Below the pieces are notes generated by a model. That model saw nothing but the letters and a program-made list of their open reading frames with translations, made no database searches and was not told the origin of the DNA. DNA of 64,000 nt from CADEED01 sp036677145 (GTDB lineage: Bacteria; Pseudomonadota; Gammaproteobacteria; Steroidobacterales; Steroidobacteraceae), in contig JAKFFF010000092.1 of assembly GCA_036677145.1 (NCBI GenBank), forward strand, positions 47,662-111,661, in the 5' to 3' direction. Both the position numbers and the translations under genes were made by a program. Below, piece after piece: positions 25,969 to 34,866 of this stretch (its first letter is position 1; each line of letters begins with the position of its first letter).

Positions 25969-26646
25969 ATGCCAAGGACGGCAAGACTCATCGTCGCGGA
26001 CTATTGCTATCACCTGATCAACCGCGGCAACAAAAAGGCTCGAATCTTCCACGAGCCTGCGGACTACGACCAGTTTCAGGCACTGGTGTATCGCGCACAG
26101 GAACGGCTGGAACTGCCGATTCTCGCGGCCTGCCTCATGCCGAATCACTTTCATCTGGTTGTACGGCCGGTGCAGGCCAATGACGTTGCGCGTTGGACGC
26201 AATGGCTTTTCACGACGCACGTCCGCTGGCACCACGCGAAGTATTCGACCAGCGGCCGAGTCTGGCAGGGCCGATTCAAGGCGTTCTTGATTCAGCAGGA
26301 TCACCACCTGCTCACGGTGATGCGATACGTCGAGCGCAACGCGTTGCGTGCGCAATTGGTCGAGCGGGCGGAGGACTGGAAGTGGGGCAGTCTCGCCTGG
26401 CGCGCAGCAAATTCGAAACCCGTTGCACTTGCCGAATCGCCCGTGCCATTACCCTCGTACTGGCGACATCTCGTGAACGAACCACAGTCTGCGGCGGAGC
26501 TCGCGGAGATTCGTACTTGTGTGAATCGTCAACGGCCTTTTGGAGCGGCCGACTGGGTCGCATCCAAGGCGACAGAATTGGGAGTTGAGCAATCGCTCAA
26601 ATCCATCGGTCGTCCACGTCGATCTAGGTCTGTCCCCGTTTGCTAG
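25969..26646 (+). CDS. REP-associated tyrosine transposase (RAYT, Y1_Tnp)
   Basis: A 225-residue HUH-type single-strand nuclease. The metal-binding pair is in MPNHFHLVV (His60, His62) and the catalytic Tyr120 is in MRYVERNALRAQLV. The N-terminal YHLINRGN and GRVWQGRFKAFLI are typical. It should nick and join single-stranded DNA at REP hairpins. The last residues (SVPVC) and the TAG stop are coded inside the right repeat arm, so the C-terminus depends on that arm. Nothing in the frame is broken, so it may be active. Confidence 0.95.
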   Translation: MPRTARLIVADYCYHLINRGNKKARIFHEPADYDQFQALVYRAQERLELPILAACLMPNHFHLVVRPVQANDVARWTQWLFTTHVRWHHAKYSTSGRVWQGRFKAFLIQQDHHLLTVMRYVERNALRAQLVERAEDWKWGSLAWRAANSKPVALAESPVPLPSYWRHLVNEPQSAAELAEIRTCVNRQRPFGAADWVASKATELGVEQSLKSIGRPRRSRSVPVC

Positions 26647-26670
26647 GAAACGAGGAATGTCCCCATTTAA
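26626..26670 (-). repeat. Right inverted-repeat arm of the RAYT unit
   Basis: This is the reverse complement of 25836-25879 with one extra T (ATTTAA against ATTAA). It contains the RAYT stop codon (TAG at 26644-26646) and, on the other strand, the TAA stop of the SDR gene at 26667-26669. Confidence 0.9.
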
Positions 26671-27473
26671 TGGCGTTGGCGAATCGCTCGCGCGGCAATG
26701 CGGTCGATCAGCGACGGCGCGAACAGCTTCAGCCACCGGCCGAACCTTCCGCGCAATGACATGAGCACCAGCCGTTCGCGCCGCTCGACCGCTCGGGCAA
26801 TTCGCCGCGCGCATTCCTCGGCGGTCATGATCTTCGATTGCATCATCGGCGAGGTTCCGAGCGGCTGACCGTCAGGTCCAATCGCGCGCTTGTGGATTTC
26901 GCTCACCACGAAATCCGGCGCGATCACGCTCACGCCGACGCCGCTGCCGGCCAGCTCGATGCGCAGCGACTCGAAGAATCCGACCATCGCGTGTTTGCTG
27001 GCCGCGTAGCCGGTGCGCTCTGGGACACCGGTGAAACCCGCGAGGCTCGCGACCGCGACGATCAATCCCTTCGACGCCTTCAGATGCGGCAGCGCGAGCG
27101 ATGTCAGCCGCACCGGCGCCAGGTAATTCACCTGCATGATCCGCTCGAACACTTCGAGATCGGCCATCGCATCGAACCGGCTCCACATCGTGATACCCGC
27201 GTTGTGCACCAGCACGTCGATGCCACCGTATGACTGCAGCGATTTTTCGATGAGCCAGCCGCAGTCCACTTCGTTCGCGACGTCGGTTGGTACCGCGACC
27301 GCCTCACCACCGCGCGCCCGGCACTCGCGCGACAGTTCCTCGAGTCTCGCGGCATCGCGCGCCGCGAGCGTGAGCCGCGCGCCGCGTCCGGCCAGCTCGA
27401 GCGCCAGTGCGCGGCCAATCCCCTCGGAGGCTCCTGTCAGGATGATCCTGCTGCCCGCAATACTGGTCGTCAT
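26667..27473 (-). CDS. Short-chain dehydrogenase/reductase
   Basis: A 268-residue classical SDR. The cofactor motif is TGASEGIGRALALEL, followed by VHNAGITM (NAG), the catalytic serine in VAVASLAGFTG and Tyr/Lys in YAASKHAM. The C-terminus (GRFGRWLKLFAPSLIDRIAARAI) is hydrophobic and basic and may touch the membrane, as in SDRs acting on lipids. The ATG at 27473 starts the fold. It is divergent from plsB with 90 nt between starts. Its stop codon lies in the RAYT right repeat. Confidence 0.9.
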   Translation of the reverse strand: MTTSIAGSRIILTGASEGIGRALALELAGRGARLTLAARDAARLEELSRECRARGGEAVAVPTDVANEVDCGWLIEKSLQSYGGIDVLVHNAGITMWSRFDAMADLEVFERIMQVNYLAPVRLTSLALPHLKASKGLIVAVASLAGFTGVPERTGYAASKHAMVGFFESLRIELAGSGVGVSVIAPDFVVSEIHKRAIGPDGQPLGTSPMMQSKIMTAEECARRIARAVERRERLVLMSLRGRFGRWLKLFAPSLIDRIAARAIRQRH

Positions 27474-27563
27474 GAAACGGCGGCCCTCATGAATGTGCCT
27501 GCGCGCGAGTCGGCTACACTCGCGCTTCTCTAACATCATACGACCGGAGGGTCACGCAAGAGC

Positions 27564-29993
27564 ATGGGATGGTTGCTGCGCAGATTCTTCAGGCTCTGGG
27601 TGCGGGCGGCCGTGCAGCCGGCCGATGCGCCGCGCTCGTTGACGGCGCCGATCGTGCCCGTGTGTTACGTGCTCGAGCGCCACTCGATCGCCGACCTGGC
27701 GGTGCTCTGCAACGTCGCCGAGAAACGCCGCCTGCCATATCCCGAAAAGCGCTCGGGCAGCCTGCCGGTCGAACAGCGCCGCTCGTATTTCGACGTCGCG
27801 CGCCGGCGCCGCTTCTGGGACGCAAGCATCACGCGCCGTCCACCCCCGCACCTGCTCGCATTGATCGAAGACCTGGGCGCGGATTCCGTGCGCGACGTGC
27901 TGCTCGTGCCCACGGCTGTCTACTGGGGCCGCGCGCCGCAGAAGGAGGGCTCCTGGTTGCGCCTGCTGTTCGCCGAGAACTGGGCGCTGACGTCGAGAAT
28001 GCGCAAGTTCGCGTCGGTCCTGGTGAACGGACGCAATGTCATGGTCGACATGGGAGAGCCGATCAGCCTGCGCTCGCTGCTGGACGCGGCGCCGCCAGCC
28101 GACCAGGCGCGTCGCGTGACACGCGTACTTCGCGGAATCCTGCGCCGCCAGCGCGCCACGCGCATCGGGCCGGACCTTTCGCACCGGCGCACCATCGTTG
28201 CCCGCGTCCTGCGGGCCCGCGCCGTGCGCGCGGTGGTCGCGGCCGAGGCGCGCGACAAGCAGGTCAGTTACCGTCCCGGGCTGCTGCAGGCGCGCAAATA
28301 CGCGTTCGAGATCGCAGCTAACTACTCGCACGCATTCGTGCAGATCGCCGAGAAGCTGCTCGGACGCGTCTGGAACCGCGTGTATGACGGCGTGAATTTC
28401 AATCACGCCGAGACGCTCAAGCAGGTCTCCGAGGGCAACGAGGTGGTCTACGTGCCCTGCCACCGCAGCCACATGGACTACCTGCTGCTGTCCTACGTCA
28501 TCTATCACCAGGGTTATGCGATCCCGCACATCGCGGCCGGCATCAATCTCAATATCCCGATCATTGGCCGTTTCCTGCGCAAGGGCGGCGCGTTTTTCAT
28601 CCGCCGCAGCTTCGCGGGCAACGCGTTGTACACCGTGGTGTTCATGAAATACCTCGCGGCCATCATGGCGCGCGGCCATTCGCTGGAATATTTCATCGAG
28701 GGCGGCCGATCGCGCACCGGCCGGCTGCTCGCGCCCAAGACGGGCATGTTGTCGATGACGGTGCGCAGTTTCCTGCGCGACCCGGTGCGCCCCGTGGTGT
28801 TCGTGCCGGTGTATTTCGGTTACGAACGCATCGTCGAAGCGAACACATACATTTCCGAACTCTCCGGCGCCGCCAAGACGAAGGAGAGCTGGTGGGACCT
28901 GCTGATGTCGGTGCGGGTACTGCGCGAGCGTTTCGGTACCGTACACGTGAACGTCGGCGAGCCCATCCGCCTGGACGACCTGCTCACCGAGATGTTGCCG
29001 AGCTGGCGCCAGCAACGCTTCGAGGACGACACCCGACTGCCCGCGGTGAATACTCTGGTGGGCGAGCTCGCACTCAAGATCATGCGCGGGATCAATTCCG
29101 CCGCGGCCGCGACTCCCATCAATCTGCTGGCCACGGCGCTGCTCGCGAGCCCGCGCGGTGCGCTGCCCGAGAGTGTCCTGCTGAGCCAGCTCGAGCTTTC
29201 CCTCAGGCTGCTGCGTGACTGGCCCTACAGTCCGCGTGTCACGATCACCGATGCAACGCCGGCCGAGATCGTCGCCTACGGCGTCTCGCTAAAGATCATT
29301 TCGCGGGTACCTCACAAACTCGGCGACATCGTCAAGATGAGCGACGAGAACGCCCAACTGATCGCCTACTACCGCAACAACATCCTGCACCTGTTCGCGC
29401 TGCCGTCGTTGGTTGCCTGTGCGTTCATCGGCAACGCCATGCTGCGCACCGAAGACATCCAGCGGCTCGCCTGGCGTGTTTATCCCTACGTCGCCTCCGA
29501 GCTTTTCCTGCGCTGGAGCGAGGATGAACTCGCGCGCGTGGTTGATGGCGTTCTTGCTGCGCTCGCCGAACTGGGCGTGCTGCAGCCCAATGAAGACCGC
29601 AGCGCCTGGCAACGCCCGCCGCCCGGATCGCCGGCGGCCTTGCAACTGTCCATGCTCGCCCAGTCGACCATCCAGACCATCGAGCGTTACTACCTGGCCA
29701 TCTCGCTGCTGCTCAAGGCCGGCAGCGGCGTCATCACACAGAAGGCGCTCGAGCAGCGATGCCAGCTCGCCGCCCAACACATCAACATCCTGTACGGATT
29801 CAATTCACCCGAGTTCTTCGACAAGGCCCTGTTTCAGAATTTCATCGACCTGCTGCGCGAGCGGCGTGTCATCCGGACCGGCGAGGGTGGAAATCTGGAA
29901 TTCGACGAGGTGCTGGTGCGCGTCGCGGCCGATGCGCAGCTGGTCCTGTCAGAACAGATCAGGCACAGCATCCTCCAGGTGACTCAGGTCTAG
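27564..29993 (+). CDS. plsB: Glycerol-3-phosphate 1-O-acyltransferase
   Basis: An 809-residue membrane-associated enzyme that acylates sn-glycerol-3-phosphate at position 1, the first step of phospholipid synthesis. Block I, the acyltransferase catalytic motif HRSHMD, is at residues 300-305. Block II (GGAFFIRRSF), block III (FIEGGRSRTGRLL) and block IV (VFVPVYFGYERI) follow in order. Length and order match gammaproteobacterial PlsB. It stands as a single gene, followed by an intergenic region with the promoter of the next operon. Confidence 0.97.
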   Translation: MGWLLRRFFRLWVRAAVQPADAPRSLTAPIVPVCYVLERHSIADLAVLCNVAEKRRLPYPEKRSGSLPVEQRRSYFDVARRRRFWDASITRRPPPHLLALIEDLGADSVRDVLLVPTAVYWGRAPQKEGSWLRLLFAENWALTSRMRKFASVLVNGRNVMVDMGEPISLRSLLDAAPPADQARRVTRVLRGILRRQRATRIGPDLSHRRTIVARVLRARAVRAVVAAEARDKQVSYRPGLLQARKYAFEIAANYSHAFVQIAEKLLGRVWNRVYDGVNFNHAETLKQVSEGNEVVYVPCHRSHMDYLLLSYVIYHQGYAIPHIAAGINLNIPIIGRFLRKGGAFFIRRSFAGNALYTVVFMKYLAAIMARGHSLEYFIEGGRSRTGRLLAPKTGMLSMTVRSFLRDPVRPVVFVPVYFGYERIVEANTYISELSGAAKTKESWWDLLMSVRVLRERFGTVHVNVGEPIRLDDLLTEMLPSWRQQRFEDDTRLPAVNTLVGELALKIMRGINSAAAATPINLLATALLASPRGALPESVLLSQLELSLRLLRDWPYSPRVTITDATPAEIVAYGVSLKIISRVPHKLGDIVKMSDENAQLIAYYRNNILHLFALPSLVACAFIGNAMLRTEDIQRLAWRVYPYVASELFLRWSEDELARVVDGVLAALAELGVLQPNEDRSAWQRPPPGSPAALQLSMLAQSTIQTIERYYLAISLLLKAGSGVITQKALEQRCQLAAQHINILYGFNSPEFFDKALFQNFIDLLRERRVIRTGEGGNLEFDEVLVRVAADAQLVLSEQIRHSILQVTQV

Positions 29994-30042
29994 GGCTTCC
30001 CCGGTCCGGCTTTTGCGCCCTAGCTTTTGCCCGGGAGGCCGC

Positions 30043-30051
30043 TGCTATACT
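30043..30051 (+). promoter_or_regulatory. Extended -10 promoter of the DUF1302 operon
   Basis: TGCTATACT is an extended -10 element (TGn plus TATACT at 30046-30051) in the 195-nt gap between plsB and the DUF1302 gene. No good -35 box is seen, which is normal for extended -10 promoters. The predicted start near 30058 leaves a leader of about 130 nt. Confidence 0.5.
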
Positions 30052-30188
30052 GGCCCGCAACACGTCCGCGCCGACGCGTCCGCGAGGGGAAGCAGCAGCG
30101 CGGCGGAACACAAATACGATTCGGCCAACGGTATGGCTGCCTTTGCCTCGCGACTCGCAGCGGTTCCGCGGTCTTCAGGGGAACGTTA

Positions 30189-32306
30189 ATGAGTAACGAT
30201 CTGATCCGGCGATACGTCTTACGTTCGCTACCGATCGTCGCGACGTTGGCTCTCACGTCGCCAGCCGCCTACGCCTGGGACTTCCAGAACGACGCAGGCA
30301 CCTTCCGCGGCAGCTGGGATACCACCTTCACCTACGGTCAGGCATGGCGCATCGAAGAGCGCGACTGCCGGCTCATCGCGATCGCCGATGGTGGCTGCGG
30401 GCGTTCGCCGAACATCGACGACGGCAACCTCAACTACGGCACCGACATGTACAGCCGCGCGATGAAGGTGCTGACCGAGCTGTCGCTGAACTATGGAAAC
30501 TACGGCGCGTTCGTGCGCGCCTCCGCGCTCTACGACGACGCGGCGGCGGATACGCAGCGCACCCCGCTTTCGAAGAAGTCGAAAGACCTGGTCGAAAGCT
30601 ACACCCGCCTGCTCGATGCGTTCGTCTACGCCAAGTTCGACCTCGGCGACATGGCGTCGGAACTGCGGCTGGGGCGGCAGGTGGTGAGCTGGGGTGAGAG
30701 CACGTTCATCCAGAACGGCGTCAACGCGATCAACCATTTCGACGTCTCGGCCCTGCGCGTGCCGGGATCGGAACTGAAGGAAGCCTTCCTGCCCCAGGAG
30801 ATGGTCAACTTCAGCATCCAGTTCAGCGATGCCTTCTCCGCGCAGGCTATCTACATCACCGACTGGAACGCCACGGTGCCGGAGCCCGCGGGCTCCTATT
30901 TCAGCAACAACGATTTCGCGCCCACCGGCGGCAGCAAGGTCGTGCTCGGATTCGGTTCCTTCTCCGACATGGGCGTGGACTTCCGCCCGCTCGGCGGCCC
31001 GTACATCGAGAATTTCCAGACCGTCAACCGCCTGCCTACCGAGAAGCCGGACGACCAGGGTCAGTACGGCTTCAACCTCAAGTACTACGCGCAGGGCTTC
31101 AACAACGGCACCGAGTTCGGTCTGTATTTCCTGAACTATCACAGCCGCCTGCCGCTGATCTCGGGACGCACCGGCACGCAGCGTGGCGTCGGCAACGCCT
31201 TCGGCGCGCTGAGCGCGGTCGGTGGCGCGGCACAGGCAATCGCGGCGGGCCTTTCGCCGACCGCGGCCATCGCCACTGCCGCGAACCTGGGTGTCGCGCG
31301 CTCCGCCGCCGCCGGCGGCAACCTGTCGCTCGCGCAGGCCACGCAGTACGCCACCGTGGGTGCGAACACGCATCTCGCGCAGGGCGACGTGACCAACCAG
31401 GCGAGCAACATCGCGACCCACGAATACGCGCTGACCTCGGGCTACTTCACCGAGTATCCAGAAGACATCAAGCTCATCGGCCTGTCGTTCAACACCCAGC
31501 TGCAATGGAGCGGCACCGCGCTGCAGGGTGAAGTCGCCTATCGCCAGGACGTGCCCTTGCAGTTCGACGACGTCGAATTGCTGTTCGCGGCGCTGACGCC
31601 GTTCGAGCAGGGACTTGCCACGCTGCGTGGCACGCCGCTGCCGTCCACTTGCCCCGAGGGTAATGCGGCCGCGTCCACGCTCACGCATTGCGGTCAGCTC
31701 GGCAGCTTCGGTCTCGACACCGTCGTGCCGGGCTGGGATGTCTACGACACCTACCAGGTGCAGTTCACCGCCACCCAGACGTTCACGAACGTGCTCAAGG
31801 CCGCGCAGATGGTGATCGTCGCCGAAGCCGGTCTCACGCACGTCGAGGACATGCCTGACAAACTCACCGGCGGTCCCAATGGCCGCGGCCTGCGTTTCAA
31901 CGGCCCGGCGACCAACGTCAGCGGCAACTATGAGCTGCGCGGCCGGCACTGTCCGACGCTGCCGGCGGCGCAATGTCTCGCGCTCGATCTCATCGAACCG
32001 CAACACCGCTTCGCCGATGCGACGTCATACGGTTATCGCATCGCGGGCCGTCTCGACTACCCGGGTCTCATGGGCCCCTGGAACGTGCTGCCGCGTTTCA
32101 GCTGGCAGCACGACGTGAAGGGCACCACGCCGGGACCGGGCGGCAACTTCGTCGAAGGTCGTTACGGACTCACGCTCGGCGTCGCCGCGAACTTGCAGGC
32201 GAAATGGGAAATCGACATGTCGTGGACCAAGTACGGCGGCGCCGGACGCTGGAACGACATCAACGACCGCGACTACGTCGCGGCCACGCTCAAGTTCTCG
32301 TTCTGA
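30189..32306 (+). CDS. DUF1302 outer-membrane barrel-like protein
   Basis: A 705-residue exported protein. The signal peptide ends at SPAAYA (about residue 28), and the mature N-terminus WDFQNDAGTFRGSWDTTFTYGQAWR is typical of DUF1302. Alternating aromatic and polar strands throughout, and a C-terminal strand ending KFSF, indicate an outer-membrane beta-barrel. An Ala-rich insert at ~335-400 breaks the pattern. AGGGGAACG precedes the ATG. It heads the operon with DUF1329, YCF48 and RND genes. Passage of hydrophobic compounds through the outer membrane is the usual suggestion, but unproven. Confidence 0.92.
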   Translation: MSNDLIRRYVLRSLPIVATLALTSPAAYAWDFQNDAGTFRGSWDTTFTYGQAWRIEERDCRLIAIADGGCGRSPNIDDGNLNYGTDMYSRAMKVLTELSLNYGNYGAFVRASALYDDAAADTQRTPLSKKSKDLVESYTRLLDAFVYAKFDLGDMASELRLGRQVVSWGESTFIQNGVNAINHFDVSALRVPGSELKEAFLPQEMVNFSIQFSDAFSAQAIYITDWNATVPEPAGSYFSNNDFAPTGGSKVVLGFGSFSDMGVDFRPLGGPYIENFQTVNRLPTEKPDDQGQYGFNLKYYAQGFNNGTEFGLYFLNYHSRLPLISGRTGTQRGVGNAFGALSAVGGAAQAIAAGLSPTAAIATAANLGVARSAAAGGNLSLAQATQYATVGANTHLAQGDVTNQASNIATHEYALTSGYFTEYPEDIKLIGLSFNTQLQWSGTALQGEVAYRQDVPLQFDDVELLFAALTPFEQGLATLRGTPLPSTCPEGNAAASTLTHCGQLGSFGLDTVVPGWDVYDTYQVQFTATQTFTNVLKAAQMVIVAEAGLTHVEDMPDKLTGGPNGRGLRFNGPATNVSGNYELRGRHCPTLPAAQCLALDLIEPQHRFADATSYGYRIAGRLDYPGLMGPWNVLPRFSWQHDVKGTTPGPGGNFVEGRYGLTLGVAANLQAKWEIDMSWTKYGGAGRWNDINDRDYVAATLKFSF

Positions 32307-32325
32307 TCGCGACGAGGGGAAGACC

Positions 32326-33717
32326 ATGACCAGCAAATCGCCCGGAAAATTCCTGACGCCCGCCGCTGCGCTGATCGCGGGTGTGTTGATGGGCGCGCAT
32401 GCGATGGCGGCCGTGTCCGCGGCGGAAGCCGCGAAGCTCGGCGCCGAGCTCACGCCACTCGGCGGAGAAAAGGCCGGCAATGCTGACGGCACCATTCCGG
32501 CCTGGGATGGCGGACTCACCTCGGCTGCCCAGGCGGGCTTCCCGAACTTCAAGCCGGGCCAGCATCACCCGGATCCGTTCGCGGCCGACAAGCCGCTTTA
32601 TACGATCACCGCGGCCAACATGGGTCAGTACGCAAACAAGCTGACCGAGGGCCACAAGAAGCTGCTGCAGACGTACAAGTCGAGCTACAAGATGCTCGTG
32701 TACCCGACGCGTCGCAGCGCCGCCTCGCCGCAACGCATCTACGATGCGACCAAACGCATCGCGACCACCGCGGAGCTCGCCAAGGACGGCAATGGCGTCG
32801 TGAAGGCGGGCGAGGGCATTCCATTCCCGATTCCGAAAGCCGGGGTCGAGGTGTTCTGGAACCACGTGCTGCGTTTTCGCGGTGACGTGATCGTGCGCAA
32901 CATCGGCCAGGCGCCGGTGACCGCGAGCGGCTCGTACACGATGGTGAAGTTCCGCGACGAGACCATGGTTGCCTACAGCCTGCCGGGCGCGAAGTCGGAA
33001 AACCTCGACAACACGATCGCCTATTTCATCCAGGAGACGACGGCTCCCGCGCGCCTCGCCGGTGAAGTGCTGCTCGTGCAGGAGACACTCGACCAGTCCA
33101 TCGAGAATCGCCGCGCCTGGGTCTACAACCCCGGCCAGCGCCGCGTGCGCCGCGCGCCGAACGTCGCGTTCGACAATCCGGGCACCAACTCGGACAACCT
33201 GCGCACCTCCGACCAGTTCGACATGTACAACGGCAGCCCGCAGCGTTACGACTGGCAGCTCGTCGGCAAGAAAGAAATCCTCGTGCCGTACAACAGCTAC
33301 AAGCTGCAGTCGAACACGCTCAAGTACACCGACATCCTCAAGAAGAACCACATCAACCCCGATCTCGCGCGCTTCGAGCTGCATCGCGTCTGGGTGGTGG
33401 AGTCGAAACTCAAGCCCGGTCAGAGCCACCTGTACTCGCGCCGCACGCTGTACGTGGACGAGGACAGCTGGCAGATCGTCGCGGTCGACTGCTACGACAG
33501 CCGCGGCCAGCTCTTCCGCGTGCAGGAAGGCCACGTCATCAATTACTACGACGTGCCCGCCCTGTGGACGGCGCTCGAGACGGTCTATGACCTCACCAAT
33601 GGGCGATACCTCGCGCTGGGCCTCGACAACGAAGAGCCGCGCAGCCGCGACTTCGCGCAGAAGCGCTCGATCGCCGACTACCAGCCGGCAGCCTTGCAGC
33701 GGCGCGGCGTCCGCTAA
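32326..33717 (+). CDS. DUF1329 periplasmic/outer-membrane-associated protein
   Basis: A 463-residue exported protein with a signal peptide (cleavage near AHAMA, residue ~29). Family features include LGGEKAGNADGTIPAWDGGL at the mature N-terminus, NHVLRFRG in the middle, and RVWVVESKLKPGQSHLYSRR then YVDEDSWQIVAVDCYD near the C-terminus. The fold is thought to be LolA/LolB-like, which would bind lipid or another hydrophobic ligand in the periplasm. It lies 19 nt after DUF1302, and the two families co-occur widely. Confidence 0.92.
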   Translation: MTSKSPGKFLTPAAALIAGVLMGAHAMAAVSAAEAAKLGAELTPLGGEKAGNADGTIPAWDGGLTSAAQAGFPNFKPGQHHPDPFAADKPLYTITAANMGQYANKLTEGHKKLLQTYKSSYKMLVYPTRRSAASPQRIYDATKRIATTAELAKDGNGVVKAGEGIPFPIPKAGVEVFWNHVLRFRGDVIVRNIGQAPVTASGSYTMVKFRDETMVAYSLPGAKSENLDNTIAYFIQETTAPARLAGEVLLVQETLDQSIENRRAWVYNPGQRRVRRAPNVAFDNPGTNSDNLRTSDQFDMYNGSPQRYDWQLVGKKEILVPYNSYKLQSNTLKYTDILKKNHINPDLARFELHRVWVVESKLKPGQSHLYSRRTLYVDEDSWQIVAVDCYDSRGQLFRVQEGHVINYYDVPALWTALETVYDLTNGRYLALGLDNEEPRSRDFAQKRSIADYQPAALQRRGVR

Positions 33718-33746
33718 TTGCGGGCGAGTCGATAGTCAGTAATCGC

Positions 33747-33788
33747 GGCGGGGCCGGGTGGACTTGGGACGCCCGGCCCGCCTGTTTT
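33747..33788 (+). terminator. Terminator-like hairpin inside the DUF1302 operon
   Basis: GGCGGGGCCGGG (33747-33758) pairs with CCCGGCCCGCC (33772-33782) with one bulged G around a 13-nt loop, and TGTTTT follows. It lies in the 100-nt gap between the DUF1329 and YCF48 genes. It could lower transcription of the inner-membrane genes relative to the first two, or stabilise the upstream mRNA. Confidence 0.6.
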
Positions 33789-33817
33789 CACGGCCCAGAC
33801 CTCCGAGAGGATCGCGG

Positions 33818-34864
33818 ATGACGCAGCGCTTCGGCGTCGCATTGATTGCGGCCTTCGCCCTGGGCGGCAGCGTTCACGCGCAGTCCGCTCCGGAAATCGA
33901 TCCCGACGATGACGCCAACAAACCCGCGCAGATCGAGCCGCTGGCGAGTTCGTCGCTGTTGCTGGACCTGGCGGTCGCGGGCAAACGCATGGTTGCCGTG
34001 GGCGAACGCGGACACGTCTTGTTATCCGACGATCAAGGCGCGACCTGGCGCCAGGCGAAGAGCGTGCCGACCCGCGCCATGCTCACGGCAGTGTTCTTCG
34101 TGGACGACTCCTACGGCTGGGCCGTGGGCCACGATGAAACCATCCTCAACACGGTGGATGGCGGCGAAACCTGGACACGCTCGCATTTCGCGCCCGAGGC
34201 GCAGCAGCCGTTGCTGGACCTGTGGTTTGCGAACCGCGTGAGCGGCATCGCGGTGGGAGCGTATGGCGCCTACCTGACGACGAATGACGGCGGGCGGACC
34301 TGGCTGGTGAGCAAGTTCACGCCTCCGCCGGACCCGCCGGCTTCAAAAACGGATGCGCCGCCCGCCGAAGACGAAGAACTGCCGCCCGACTACCACCTGA
34401 ATCGAATCGTCGGCGTCGGCTCGCGCCTGTACATCGCGGCCGAAGGCGGGCGGCTCTATCGCTCCGATGATCGCGGTGCGAACTGGCGCGCGTTGCCGTC
34501 GCCGTACGAGGGCAGTCTTTTCGGCCTGGTTCCGATCCGCGGGGAAGGGTTGCTGGCTTTCGGCCTGCGCGGCCACCTGTTCCGCTCCGCGGACGGCGGC
34601 GCCACCTGGCATCAACTGCAATCGCATACCACCGCGATGCTGACCGACGGGATCACGATCAACGACCTGCGCGTGGTCATCGGCGGGCTCGCCGGCGTAT
34701 TGCTGATTTCCTCGGACGCCGGCGAAACCTTCCGGCTCACGCAGCAGGACGACCGCAAGGGTATCTCCGCGCTGCTGCCGGGTCCCGCGGGATCCGTCGT
34801 CGTGGCGGGCGAGGGCGGCGTGCGGACCATTCGCCCCGCCGACGCACCGGATTCAGGTAGTTAG
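33818..34864 (+). CDS. YCF48/BNR-repeat beta-propeller periplasmic protein
   Basis: A 348-residue exported protein with a signal peptide (ends SVHAQ, about residue 21). Six to seven blades carry Asp-box-like repeats, such as SDDQGATWRQ, TVDGGETWTR, TNDGGRTWLV, SDDRGANWRA, SADGGATWHQ and SSDAGETFRL. YCF48-type propellers act as assembly or scaffold factors. Between DUF1329 and an RND permease it may link periplasmic and inner-membrane parts. GAGAGG precedes the ATG. The stop codon lies in a TAGTTAG motif and the RND gene begins 2 nt later. Confidence 0.92.
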   Translation: MTQRFGVALIAAFALGGSVHAQSAPEIDPDDDANKPAQIEPLASSSLLLDLAVAGKRMVAVGERGHVLLSDDQGATWRQAKSVPTRAMLTAVFFVDDSYGWAVGHDETILNTVDGGETWTRSHFAPEAQQPLLDLWFANRVSGIAVGAYGAYLTTNDGGRTWLVSKFTPPPDPPASKTDAPPAEDEELPPDYHLNRIVGVGSRLYIAAEGGRLYRSDDRGANWRALPSPYEGSLFGLVPIRGEGLLAFGLRGHLFRSADGGATWHQLQSHTTAMLTDGITINDLRVVIGGLAGVLLISSDAGETFRLTQQDDRKGISALLPGPAGSVVVAGEGGVRTIRPADAPDSGS

Positions 34865-34866
34865 TC

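Larger units (their letters stand above)
25836..26670. mobile_element. RAYT transposase unit bounded by long inverted repeats
   Basis: The unit consists of a left arm (25836-25879), a short leader, a REP-associated tyrosine transposase gene and a right arm (26626-26670). The arms are inverted copies matching over about 43 bp with one extra T in the right arm. RAYTs are single-copy domesticated relatives of IS200/IS605 transposases that process REP palindromes. Flanking stop codons of the hydrolase and SDR genes abut or lie in the arms, so the unit fits tightly between them. Confidence 0.85.
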
